Source: Rhodospirillales bacterium
GTDB lineage: Bacteria; Pseudomonadota; Alphaproteobacteria; Rhodospirillales; Casp-alpha2
Direction: 5' to 3'
DNA: 50,900 nucleotides
NCBI GenBank assembly: GCA_021775095.1
Contig: JAJFII010000072.1
Span: 1 to 50,900 of the forward strand
Of the stretch, positions 43,301 through 50,900 are shown one piece after another. Below the pieces are notes generated by a model. The model saw only the letters and a list, made by a program, of their open reading frames with translations. It did no database searches and was not told where the DNA came from. The first letter of the stretch is position 1; the number at the start of each line of letters is the position of its first letter. The position numbers and the translations under genes are program-made.

Positions 43301-45445
43301 TTAAGCGGCCGCTGCGGCACGCAGGTTTTCAGGGGTAAAGGGAATTTGCCTGAGGCGCACGCCGACGGCATCAAAAACCGCATTGGCAATAGCCGCCACT
43401 GTCGGTCCCATGGTCGCTTCGCCGGAGCCCAGGAAGGGCTGATCGGGGCGGTCGATCAGTACGGTTTCCAGGGTCGGCACGTCGGCGAACCGGAGGATCG
43501 GATAGGTCTCCCAGTCGCGGCTGGTGATGCCGCCGCTGTCGTAGGTAACTTCCTCTTTTAAGGACCAACTGGCGGCCTGGATCAAGCCGCCTTCCAGTTG
43601 GCTGCGCAGGCCTTCGGGATCGACCACCTGTCCGGCGTCGGCGGCAATCACCGCGCGCTGCAGATCGATCTGCCCGCTGTCGTCAACACGCAGATCGATA
43701 ACCACGGCGGCGTAGGCTTTTTGATTTTTATATTGGGCCAAGGCCAACCCCTGTCCAGCGCCCTCGGCATTTGCCCGGCCGCGCCAGTTTGCCGTTTTGG
43801 CCGCCGCTTCAAGCACGGCCCGGGCCCGGTCATCGTCAAGATGGGCCAGGCGGAAATCCAGGGAGTCCTGATCGTCGGCCAGGGCCAATTCGTCCATAAA
43901 ACTCTCCAGCGCAAAGATATTGGCATAGGCGGCAAGGGCGCGTAGCGCCGAGACCCGCAGCGGCAACGCCTCGACCAGGTGTTTGACAATGCGTTTGTTG
44001 GCGATCCGGTAAATCGGGTCGGCATTGCGATGAATGCCACCGTGTGGCGCCCGGTTTGGTTGGGGTTTGGGCGGGGCGACCGGTTCCTGCAGATACCAGG
44101 CCGGCAACAATTTTGAAAACCCGCCGTCGGCACCCGGTCGGGCGACCTGGGTATCGCTGTAACTGTCGTGGCTCAGGCCGGAGATCTTGCCCCGACCATC
44201 TAACGCCGCCTTCATTTCGACCCGCATGGCCGAGCCATAGGGTTCCCACGCGTGTTCGTCGTCCCGTTCCCATTTTAACATAACCGCGCGCCCATCAATC
44301 GCCCGGGCGACCAGGACGGCATCCAGGGCCGCGTCCTCGGCCCCATTGTGGCCATAACAACCGGGACCCGGTGCATGGGTGACTTTGATTTGTGTTTCGG
44401 CCATGCCAAGCACATTGGCGAGGGCACTGCGCAGGGGGTAAACACCCTGGGAATGGGACCAGACCTCCAGATTGCCGGTTTCATGAAATCGGGCGATGGC
44501 CGCCGACGGTGCCATCGATCCATGCATGTGATAGGGTTTGAGATAAGTCGCACTCAGGGTTTTCCTTTGCTCACTACCCAGGTCTTGTGGCGGAACGGGC
44601 GCGTCGCTCGGCACCCCGTCGACGACCAGCAGGCTTTGCCGGGGATTGGATTTCAGCTGTTCGTAAATGTTGACGTTGGCCGCCAACCGTTCTGTCGTAT
44701 CCCAGCGGGCCAGGCGGCGCAGTTTGCTGGCGGCGCGCACCACCTGGTCTTCGCGTTCGGCACAAACTGCCAAAAAACTGCCATCACGAACAACCGCGAT
44801 AACGCCCGCCATGGCGCGCACGGACCGGTCATCCACATCCATCAGTTTGGCCAGATAATTGGGCGGACGCAGGGCCCGGGCATGGACCATGCCCGGCAGT
44901 TCCAGATCGTGCAAAAAGGCTGTTGTGCCGCAAACCAGACCGGCAAAACCCAAACCCGTGACCGGTTTGCCGATGATCCGGTAGGCGTCGGGTGATTTAA
45001 CCGCGATCTCTTCATCGATGGTGTAATTGAAGGACTTGCCGCCCATGAGGGCCCACAGGGTGATCCGTTTGTCGTTGGACCGGCCACTGATCGTGCCGTC
45101 GTTGATGATCAGGTTACCGACCGCCTCCGCCAGTTCCAAGGCGGCCATTTCAAGCAGCCGTTTGCGGGCATGGGCCATGGCCTGGCGGACCGCAGTCCCG
45201 CTTTCTTCCATGGAATTGCTGCCGCCGGTATAGCGCTCGTCCGGGGTGACCCCGGTTTCAGCGGTAATCACCGTAAGCCGGGCAGGGTCCACGTCCAGTT
45301 CCTCGGCCGCAATGGTGGCAATGGCGGTTACAATTTTTTGCCCCAGTTCCGCCTTGCCGGTGGCAATGGTCAAACGGCCCGTGCGGTGAATTTTGATCCA
45401 GGCATCGAGCTCGGGGGTTCGGATCAGGCTCGGTGACAGGCTCAT
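43301..45445 (-). CDS. Molybdenum hydroxylase large subunit (IorB-like)
   Basis: A 714-residue molybdopterin-binding subunit of the xanthine-oxidase family, of the isoquinoline 1-oxidoreductase/nicotinate dehydrogenase type in which the Mo subunit stands alone. Visible segments are TGKAELGQKIVTAIATIAAEELDV, TGGSNSMEESG, the GPGCYGHNGAEDAALDAV region, and GSGEATMGPTVAAIANAV with the catalytic Glu. ATG 45445 is chosen because it overlaps the small-subunit stop by 4 bases; the frame to 45616 would run through that gene. Substrate is probably an N-heterocycle or aldehyde. No export signal is seen at this start. Confidence 0.85.
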   Translation of the reverse strand: MSLSPSLIRTPELDAWIKIHRTGRLTIATGKAELGQKIVTAIATIAAEELDVDPARLTVITAETGVTPDERYTGGSNSMEESGTAVRQAMAHARKRLLEMAALELAEAVGNLIINDGTISGRSNDKRITLWALMGGKSFNYTIDEEIAVKSPDAYRIIGKPVTGLGFAGLVCGTTAFLHDLELPGMVHARALRPPNYLAKLMDVDDRSVRAMAGVIAVVRDGSFLAVCAEREDQVVRAASKLRRLARWDTTERLAANVNIYEQLKSNPRQSLLVVDGVPSDAPVPPQDLGSEQRKTLSATYLKPYHMHGSMAPSAAIARFHETGNLEVWSHSQGVYPLRSALANVLGMAETQIKVTHAPGPGCYGHNGAEDAALDAVLVARAIDGRAVMLKWERDDEHAWEPYGSAMRVEMKAALDGRGKISGLSHDSYSDTQVARPGADGGFSKLLPAWYLQEPVAPPKPQPNRAPHGGIHRNADPIYRIANKRIVKHLVEALPLRVSALRALAAYANIFALESFMDELALADDQDSLDFRLAHLDDDRARAVLEAAAKTANWRGRANAEGAGQGLALAQYKNQKAYAAVVIDLRVDDSGQIDLQRAVIAADAGQVVDPEGLRSQLEGGLIQAASWSLKEEVTYDSGGITSRDWETYPILRFADVPTLETVLIDRPDQPFLGSGEATMGPTVAAIANAVFDAVGVRLRQIPFTPENLRAAAAA

Positions 45446-45909
45446 GTGTTGATCTCCCGGGCCGCCCGTTTGATGGCTTTGAGAATCGATCCATGGGTCC
45501 CGCAGCGACAGAGGTTGTCGGCCAGGCCGGCCCGAATTTCCGGCTCGCTGGGATCGGGGTTTTTGTCCAGCAGGGCTTTTGTCGATATGATCATGCCGGG
45601 GATACAATAACCGCATTGCGCCGCCCGTTCGGCCATGAAGGCCCGCTGGATCGGGTGCAGGTCATCGGCCGTGCCGAGGCCCTCTATGGTCGTGATCGGG
45701 CGCTCGACAAAACTGCCAGCCGGTGCCGAACAGCTCATTTCGGCTTTGCCATCGACCAGCACCATGCAGGCCCCGCACTGCTCCAGGCCACAGCCCAGTT
45801 TAACGCCCTTCAGACCCAGATCATTGCGCAACACATAAATCAAAGGGGTATCGGGATCGGCGGTCACCACATGGTTGTGCCCATTGACCACAAGTGTGAA
45901 GTTCGTCAT
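45442..45909 (-). CDS. Molybdenum hydroxylase [2Fe-2S] small subunit (IorA-like)
   Basis: A 155-residue iron-sulfur subunit. The plant-ferredoxin-type cluster is held by CGLEQCGAC and a Cys 12 residues later (EMSC); the second cluster by CGYCIPGM and CRCGTHGSI in the C-terminal helical domain. These are the two [2Fe-2S] centres that pass electrons from the molybdenum site. There is no FAD subunit gene, which fits the IorAB class where electrons go to a cytochrome or other acceptor. Translationally coupled to the large subunit. Confidence 0.92.
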   Translation of the reverse strand: MTNFTLVVNGHNHVVTADPDTPLIYVLRNDLGLKGVKLGCGLEQCGACMVLVDGKAEMSCSAPAGSFVERPITTIEGLGTADDLHPIQRAFMAERAAQCGYCIPGMIISTKALLDKNPDPSEPEIRAGLADNLCRCGTHGSILKAIKRAAREINT

Positions 45910-46104
45910 CTGCTGTATTCACCACAATAAATTTTTATCCCTGTCCGGTTACTTTATCACCCTTTTGTCGCAAGGGAATGGGTTTGATTGGATAAATCGT
46001 GGGCCATTGGTTTCCGTCCTCAAGGGCATGCCTAATCCATTGAAAATTTGCTGGCTCCGAAAGCAACCCTGCCCGGAAATATCCTATTATCGTCAATCTA
46101 TCGT

Positions 46105-46806
46105 TTAACCACCACCGCAGCATTTTTTGTACTTTTTGCCCGAACCACAGGGACACGGTTCATTGCGCCCAACTTTGCGGTGAGGACGTACGAACGACGG
46201 GGTATCGGGAAAAAATCTGTTTCGTTGATCACGGAAATAATCGTGCATGCGCATAACGCCAGCGGCGGCGAAAACGATTAAATCTTCCCGTTTTTCTTTA
46301 CCGACCGGTTCCTTGAAGGGCCGCATTTCGGGGTCGGGATGGTGTTCGTAAGCCAAAGCCCAGATCGCGACCATTGATCCGCCACGGTTCTCGTCATCTA
46401 TTATTTCTGACCAAATACCGTGCCGTAAATCTACCCCCGTAAGGAAACCATTCGCCCAATCGTTGCCATAATAGTTTCCCTCGTCGTCTTCAAGCAACCA
46501 GGGCAGGAAGGCTCGCTTATGAATCTGGTTCAATTGGGAATTCACGAAATTCCAGTGTTTGGTCACAACAGCCATAAACCGTTGGACATCGTCTAAATCC
46601 TCAAAGACCAAATCACCATCTTCAGTTTCTCCGCTTTGAATGACAGGCATATACTCGCTCGGCATTATTAATTCAGGACAACAAGACAAAGCGGCGAAGA
46701 AGCCATCTAGAGCCTCCGTATTTGGAATTTTTCCGCCCTTGATCTGAGCAAGCGACCTATCGAGATATTCCCACTCTGAGGTCGTAAGTTCGGTGATATC
46801 AGCCAT
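46105..46806 (-). CDS. UPF0149 family protein with SEC-C zinc motif
   Basis: A 233-residue protein. Residues 10-185 match the UPF0149/YecA fold ([46 protein letters not shown]). The C-terminus is a SEC-C metal-binding tail, [18 protein letters not shown], like that of SecA. SEC-C proteins bind ribosomes or SecA-related partners in known cases; here the role is unknown. AAGGGA lies before the ATG. Preceded by a separate Sel1-repeat gene on the same strand. Confidence 0.88.
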   Translation of the reverse strand: MADITELTTSEWEYLDRSLAQIKGGKIPNTEALDGFFAALSCCPELIMPSEYMPVIQSGETEDGDLVFEDLDDVQRFMAVVTKHWNFVNSQLNQIHKRAFLPWLLEDDEGNYYGNDWANGFLTGVDLRHGIWSEIIDDENRGGSMVAIWALAYEHHPDPEMRPFKEPVGKEKREDLIVFAAAGVMRMHDYFRDQRNRFFPDTPSFVRPHRKVGRNEPCPCGSGKKYKKCCGGG

Positions 46807-46885
46807 GTCGATAGTCCCTTCACACGATCTTCCGTAAAATCAGCCGCGCCGCCAGCCAATTTTTCTTTGTCGGCTCATTAACGGG

Positions 46886-47389
46886 TTATATGGAAAGATC
46901 GTAACACCCCTTGAAATTTTTCTGGACACACGCACGCGCCAGGCGTTGAGCGGTTGAAATATCGGCGGAAGACATTCTTTGTTCGGCAACATCACGATTG
47001 TGTTTGGCAAGCGCGATGCCTTTCGTGGCGGCCAGGGTTAACCACATATGGGCGCGGGTGTAATCCTGGCGGGTTCCTTTTCCGCCGACGTACATCATGG
47101 CCAAATTTAATTGCGCTCCTGCATGACCCTGTTCAGCAGCAAGTGTGTAGAATTTCAAGGCAGTCCGATAGTTCTGAAGAACGCCGTCTCCCTGGTCATA
47201 CATGAGAGCGAGAAGCGCCTGAGCCGGGGCATTTCCCATTTCGGCGAGGGCTGTGAACTCGGCCAACGCGGCCCCATAATCTTTTTTTAAGTAGGCGTCC
47301 CAGCCGTTTTGATAATCAGCCGACATCGCCGGGCCAACCCGCGCAGCCAAAGCAACAACCATCCAGACGATCAGCAATAGGTGTTTCAT
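46886..47389 (-). CDS. Exported Sel1-like repeat protein
   Basis: A 167-residue periplasmic protein. A signal peptide ends around ARVGPAMSA (residue 23). The mature chain begins with a TPR-like helix pair (WDAYLKKDYGAALAEFTALAEMG) and has two clear Sel1 repeats (APAQALLALMYDQGDGVLQNYRTALKFYTLAAEQG and the next one). Sel1 proteins are helical scaffolds for protein contacts. Two Cys near the C-terminus could form a disulfide. The gene stands alone; 244 bases of AT-rich, featureless sequence separate it from the tRNA gene. Confidence 0.82.
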   Translation of the reverse strand: MKHLLLIVWMVVALAARVGPAMSADYQNGWDAYLKKDYGAALAEFTALAEMGNAPAQALLALMYDQGDGVLQNYRTALKFYTLAAEQGHAGAQLNLAMMYVGGKGTRQDYTRAHMWLTLAATKGIALAKHNRDVAEQRMSSADISTAQRLARACVQKNFKGCYDLSI

Positions 47390-47633
47390 GATTTAACCAC
47401 ATCTGTTCACCCTACACTATCATAGGACAAATAAGGATAGAAGCGCTGGTGCGGGGCGTGCCGGTAGGGTAGGGCAATATAGTCTGGACGATCAGGCAGT
47501 GAAAGGTCTACCCAATCAGATATTCTTTATCGCACCAGAGTCACGGTGACTCCGATAAATGGGTTGTTTTTAGAAAATTTAATTTTATAATAACTTGTGT
47601 AACATATTGAAATATAATATTTTTTAACGATAG

Positions 47634-47707
47634 GCGGGTGTAGTTCAATGGTAGAACGAAAGCTTCCCAAGCTTTAGACGGGGGTCCGATTCCCCTCACC
47701 CGCTCCA
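47634..47707 (+). tRNA. tRNA-Gly (anticodon CCC)
   Basis: A full cloverleaf of 74 bases with encoded CCA: acceptor stem GCGGGTG/CACCCGC, D-arm GTTC/GAAC, anticodon stem AAAGC/GCTTT with loop TTCCCAA (anticodon CCC, reads GGG), T-stem GGGGG/CCCCT. The T-loop reads TCCGATT, so the nearly universal T at position 55 is C. The discriminator base is T. Confidence 0.95.
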
Positions 47708-48225
47708 ATTCGTAAATATTTGCGCCTTAAAAAAACCTTTCTAAATCTCCCCATGTTCGTGGTTGTGCATGGTCCCGGAAACTTGGACAACCTGTTAACG
47801 GGCCTGCCACCGAATGACCGAGCAATACGACGGTGACGAAACGACCAAACCGAACGGCGTTGAACCACAAGCCGGATCGACTGTCTAACCTCAGCGCTTA
47901 TGGAACAAAATATCGGAATTGTCTATGAAAGGATTTCTGGTTCATCGTAGTGACCTCAGGGTCCGAGAATGCGGCTCAAATCCCATCCCTGATAATGTCG
48001 CCTGCGGATCGTCGATCTGGCGCAGGATGTGGCGGAACGATCGCCACGCGAACGGGCTGTACGCGTCTCAAATACTGAGAAATACGTTATTTCTGAGGCT
48101 GCCGTCCATCGCCCACAGGGTGTGAAAAAGCTCAGGATTGATAGCCTCACCGGGAATAATATGTTTACATGACCGGACCGCGCTGAAGTTTGTGGGTGTT
48201 TACCTAAACAGAGAAAGATCAGTCA
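47708..48225. other. 518-base spacer after tRNA-Gly, possible gene remnant
   Basis: No intact gene is seen. An open frame without a start codon runs from 48002 to the TGA at 48170-48172 (56 codons) and has ordinary amino-acid composition; upstream it meets stops. It could be the tail of a decayed gene. A short plus-strand frame at 47919-48125 has poor composition. Space just 3' of a tRNA gene is a common integration site, but no integrase or repeated tRNA end is found here. Confidence 0.3.
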
Positions 48226-50817
48226 ATGGCCTTGTTTTTCGAAACCGTATTTGATTTCCTATTTGATGCCACACCCTTTATGCAGCACGGAATGTGTTAT
48301 GCCTGGCGACCAGAAATCCTATTTCTCCATGTCGGCTCAGATATCATAATATTTTTAGCCTACTCGTCGATACCAATCGCGCTGCTCGTCTTTCTCCGCA
48401 ATCGCAAGGATATTGAGTACCGGGGATTATTCATCCTGTTCGCGGTGTTTATTCTGGCCTGCGGCGCAACCCACGCGCTTGCTGTCGTTACCGTGTGGTA
48501 CCCTGTGTATGGTATCCAAGGGGTGGTCAAAGCGGTCACAGCATTGGTATCGCTGACCACGGCGATCATGATCTGGCCGATTATACCGAAAGCGCTTGCA
48601 CTGCCGTCACCAACTCAGCTTCGTCTGGCCAACAACGAGCTAACCGGTGAAATCAGCCAACGCCTTGCCACCGAACAGGAACTTCGGCAATCGCGCGACG
48701 AGTTAAAAAACAGCGAGGACAAATTTCGTCATTTCGCCGAGATTTCAGCCGATTGGTTCTGGGAGCAGGATGAAAATTTCCAGTTTATTTATGTTTCCCG
48801 TTCGGATCAGGATCAGAGCGGGATCAATTCACAGGAAGATTATGGGAAAACCTGGCGCGAAACCAGTATCCTGGGCGTGTCGGAAGCGGACCTGAGCGCC
48901 CATGAACACTTGTTAAAGAACCACCTTCCCTTCGATGACTTCCGGTTTCAACGCAAATTTGAGAACGGGCGCATGGTTTACTTTAACGTCCGCGGACGAC
49001 CGATGTTCGACAGTCTGGGCAACTTCATCGGCTACCGTGGCACCGGCCAGGACATCAGCCAGCTCATTGCAGTTGAGGCGGTTATCCATGATGAGCGAGA
49101 TCAGGCACAATCTGCAAATCGGGCAAAATCCGAGTTTCTGGCAAACATGAGCCACGAAATCCGCACTCCGATGGCGGGAGTTATAGGCATCGCCGATCTG
49201 GTCTTGGATACCGATCTGTCACCACAGCAACTGGATTGGGTTTCAAGCATCAAGTCGTCAGGCGTGAAACTTCTCAGGATCCTTAATGAAATTCTAGATC
49301 AGTCCAAGTTAGAAGCGGGCAAACTCGATATCTCACACATCGACTTTAATCTGGCTTCTTTTATCGATGACACCGTCGGATTGTTTGCCCCGATAATAAC
49401 ATCAAATGGACTGAAACTTCATGTAGAACTTGATGAAAATTTGCCGATGAACGTTCATGGAGACAGTTTGCGGATTGGCCAAGTCTTTTCCAATTTACTT
49501 AGTAACGCCCTCAAATTTACCAAAACCGGCTCCATAACAGTAGGTGTCAGCCATATGCCGACCGCTGATGACAGATTCATGTTGCGGATCTCTGTTACGG
49601 ACACCGGGGTTGGATTAAATGAAAAGGCAAAAGACAGTCTTTTTTCTGCTTTCACCCAAGCGGATAGTTCGACGTCAAGAACCTACGGCGGCACGGGGCT
49701 AGGGCTCTCTATCTCCAAACAACTCGTCGAATTGATGAGCGGAGATATTGGCGTTGAAAGCACCGAAGGCGAAGGGTCGACGTTCTGGTTCACGACATTG
49801 TGTCATCAGGCAAAAGGCACAGTCGAGGCAACCGACAAAAGGCGTTCGCTCGAAAGATGGTTGTCCTCTCGCTCCTTGAACGTGTTAGTGGCTGATGACA
49901 CCCCGGTTAATCAACAATTATTGCGGGGCATTTTCGAGAAACTGAACCATAGGATTGTCGTTGCAGACAACGGGAAAATGGCGATCGAACGATTTGAAGA
50001 AGACGAATTTGACTTGATCCTGATGGACATCCGGATGCCGGTCATGGGCGGGATCGAGGCGACAACTGTCATTCGATCAATGGGTACGGAGAAATCAAAA
50101 ATTCCAATCATTGCTCTAACCGCAGATATCGCCGCTGGCAATATTAAAGAATATTTAGAGGCTGGAATTAACGATGTATGTGCCAAACCAATTGACCTGC
50201 CCGTCCTGTTGAAAGCCATTAACAAACAACTTGGTGAAGACATTCATTCATCACTCCCGAATGCACCGGACGCAATAACAGCCCCAGATGAGACAGAAAC
50301 CGATACAAAAATAATCACGCACGATGATTTCTCTCAGGTTTTAGAACGTGTTTCCAATATGGTTGATCAACAAACAATTCTTAGTTTGCAACCCAGCGTG
50401 CAGTCGGCGACTCTCGAAGGACTGGATGAAGAACTCATCGCCAACTTATTTTCTCAGTTCGTGGATAGCACAGCTAAATATTGTGAAGAAATGAAAATAT
50501 CGTTGGTGGTTCTGGATAAAAATTTAAGTGATCAAAACGCGAGAAAAAAAATGAGTTATGCAGCTCATACCCTCAAAGGCCAAGGCGAAATGTTTGGATA
50601 TAATTTAATTACGACAATTGCTGGTGAAGCCAATAACCTCCTCAAACAAAAAGAGACACTTGAACCAGAAGATGTGAGAAAGCTTAGCGATTACGTCGAG
50701 GCAACAATGCTCGTTATTACAAAAAAGATATCTGGCCACGGCGGCAAAGCTGGCCGTATCTTAATGAAGGGGCTTAGTGAAAATTCGAAAGGTTCAATTA
50801 GAGCACTTCCGGAATAA
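48226..50817 (+). CDS. Hybrid histidine kinase with ethylene-receptor-like domain
   Basis: An 863-residue hybrid kinase. Residues 20-125 form a three-helix membrane domain matching the ethylene-binding domain of plant ETR1: Asp39, Tyr46, Pro50, Ile76, Cys79 and His83 keep the order and exact spacing of ETR1 Asp25, Tyr32, Pro36, Ile62, Cys65 and His69; Cys and His are the copper ligands. Then PAS (about 164-282), HisKA with His310 ([14 protein letters not shown]), ATPase domain ([26 protein letters not shown]), receiver with Asp601 ([13 protein letters not shown]), and Hpt with His781 ([13 protein letters not shown]). The final codons and the stop lie in family 1 repeat copy D. Confidence 0.93.
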   Translation: MALFFETVFDFLFDATPFMQHGMCYAWRPEILFLHVGSDIIIFLAYSSIPIALLVFLRNRKDIEYRGLFILFAVFILACGATHALAVVTVWYPVYGIQGVVKAVTALVSLTTAIMIWPIIPKALALPSPTQLRLANNELTGEISQRLATEQELRQSRDELKNSEDKFRHFAEISADWFWEQDENFQFIYVSRSDQDQSGINSQEDYGKTWRETSILGVSEADLSAHEHLLKNHLPFDDFRFQRKFENGRMVYFNVRGRPMFDSLGNFIGYRGTGQDISQLIAVEAVIHDERDQAQSANRAKSEFLANMSHEIRTPMAGVIGIADLVLDTDLSPQQLDWVSSIKSSGVKLLRILNEILDQSKLEAGKLDISHIDFNLASFIDDTVGLFAPIITSNGLKLHVELDENLPMNVHGDSLRIGQVFSNLLSNALKFTKTGSITVGVSHMPTADDRFMLRISVTDTGVGLNEKAKDSLFSAFTQADSSTSRTYGGTGLGLSISKQLVELMSGDIGVESTEGEGSTFWFTTLCHQAKGTVEATDKRRSLERWLSSRSLNVLVADDTPVNQQLLRGIFEKLNHRIVVADNGKMAIERFEEDEFDLILMDIRMPVMGGIEATTVIRSMGTEKSKIPIIALTADIAAGNIKEYLEAGINDVCAKPIDLPVLLKAINKQLGEDIHSSLPNAPDAITAPDETETDTKIITHDDFSQVLERVSNMVDQQTILSLQPSVQSATLEGLDEELIANLFSQFVDSTAKYCEEMKISLVVLDKNLSDQNARKKMSYAAHTLKGQGEMFGYNLITTIAGEANNLLKQKETLEPEDVRKLSDYVEATMLVITKKISGHGGKAGRILMKGLSENSKGSIRALPE

Positions 50818-50900
50818 TATAGCGCACTCTGATGGGGGTGAACGGTTTGATTGGTAAGGCACAGCGCGATGCCAAGCATCGGGCAAGGAATGTAATGCCA
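50800..50900 (+). mobile_element. Repeat family 1, copy D (cut by window end)
   Basis: The end AGAGCACTTCCGG at 50800 is followed by about 90 bases that align with the left half of copy B, including CGATGC/GCATCG and the CGGGCAAGGAATGTAA stretch. It continues beyond the window. It lies in frame with the preceding kinase gene and supplies its last five codons and TAA stop. Confidence 0.7.

Noticed and set aside
43301-45616. 771-residue version of the molybdenum hydroxylase subunit
   Set aside because: The first 57 residues are the [2Fe-2S] gene read in another frame; the ATGA overlap gives the start at 45445.
47674-47868. 64-codon minus-strand ORF ending GAGEGNRTPV
   Set aside because: The end is the translated complement of the tRNA-Gly gene, a well-known false protein.
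47390-48225. Integrative element next to tRNA-Gly
   Set aside because: No integrase, no repeated tRNA 3' end and no block of foreign genes are seen within the window.

Overview
The window looks like a stretch of chromosome from a free-living, probably marine, Rhodospirillales-like alphaproteobacterium. The signs are the gene content (argD-argF-acetyltransferase-hslO order, ApaG, RecX, CtrA-era style PAS kinases, TrkH without a linked TrkA), moderate GC, frequent GTG/TTG starts and many alphaproteobacterial-type small intergenic repeats. Assignment below class level is inference from gene content only. No phage, CRISPR array, rRNA or complete insertion sequence is visible. About 45 protein genes and one tRNA gene fill the window.

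Layout. 1-7.9 kb: a metabolic cluster around a serine-hydroxymethyltransferase-like enzyme, a divergent LysR regulator, an SMP-30 lactonase, an isopropylmalate/tartrate-dehydrogenase-type enzyme, a Gfo/Idh/MocA oxidoreductase, a small ABM-fold protein and L-serine ammonia-lyase. 7.9-12.7 kb: two divergent PAS sensor kinases. 13-18.7 kb: purC, an EamA exporter, an AcuC-type deacetylase, oligopeptidase B and a small conserved protein. 19-24.6 kb: a cNMP-fold/TPR protein bracketed by repeats, a TPR glycosyltransferase, ArsC-like reductase, NUDIX and RecX. 24.6-30 kb: an orphan ABC-2 permease, then the operon argD-argF-GNAT-hslO-lipoprotein, closed by a bidirectional terminator. 30.2-34.1 kb (minus): OmpA lipoprotein, TrkH, FolE, ApaG. 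34.2-35.5 kb: a CheY-like receiver and an Hpt protein carrying a dead receiver. 35.5-37.4 kb: a radical SAM enzyme with an unusual metallophosphoesterase. 37.5-40.6 kb: an OmpR-type two-component system divergent from a four-EF-hand exported protein. 40.6-45.9 kb: a molybdenum/tungsten-flavoured block (acetylpolyamine amidohydrolase + ModE-like regulator, divergent TupA binding protein, then a two-subunit molybdenum hydroxylase). 46-50.9 kb: UPF0149/SEC-C protein, Sel1-repeat protein, tRNA-Gly(CCC), and a hybrid kinase whose membrane domain matches the ethylene-binding domain of plant ETR1.

The most interesting structure that gene calling does not explain is a set of non-coding dispersed repeats. 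Family 1 (about 235 bp, ends TTAGAGCA, at least four copies, with a base-pair-compensated internal hairpin) and a related 74-bp palindrome repeatedly sit exactly on stop codons. Family 2 (269 bp, 32-bp inverted ends and a long inner inverted repeat) lies between tupA and the molybdenum hydroxylase, with a fragment at the 3' end of the glycosyltransferase gene. Functional links between neighbours are inferred from order and spacing; start sites were adjusted where a ribosome-binding site or an overlap decided them.
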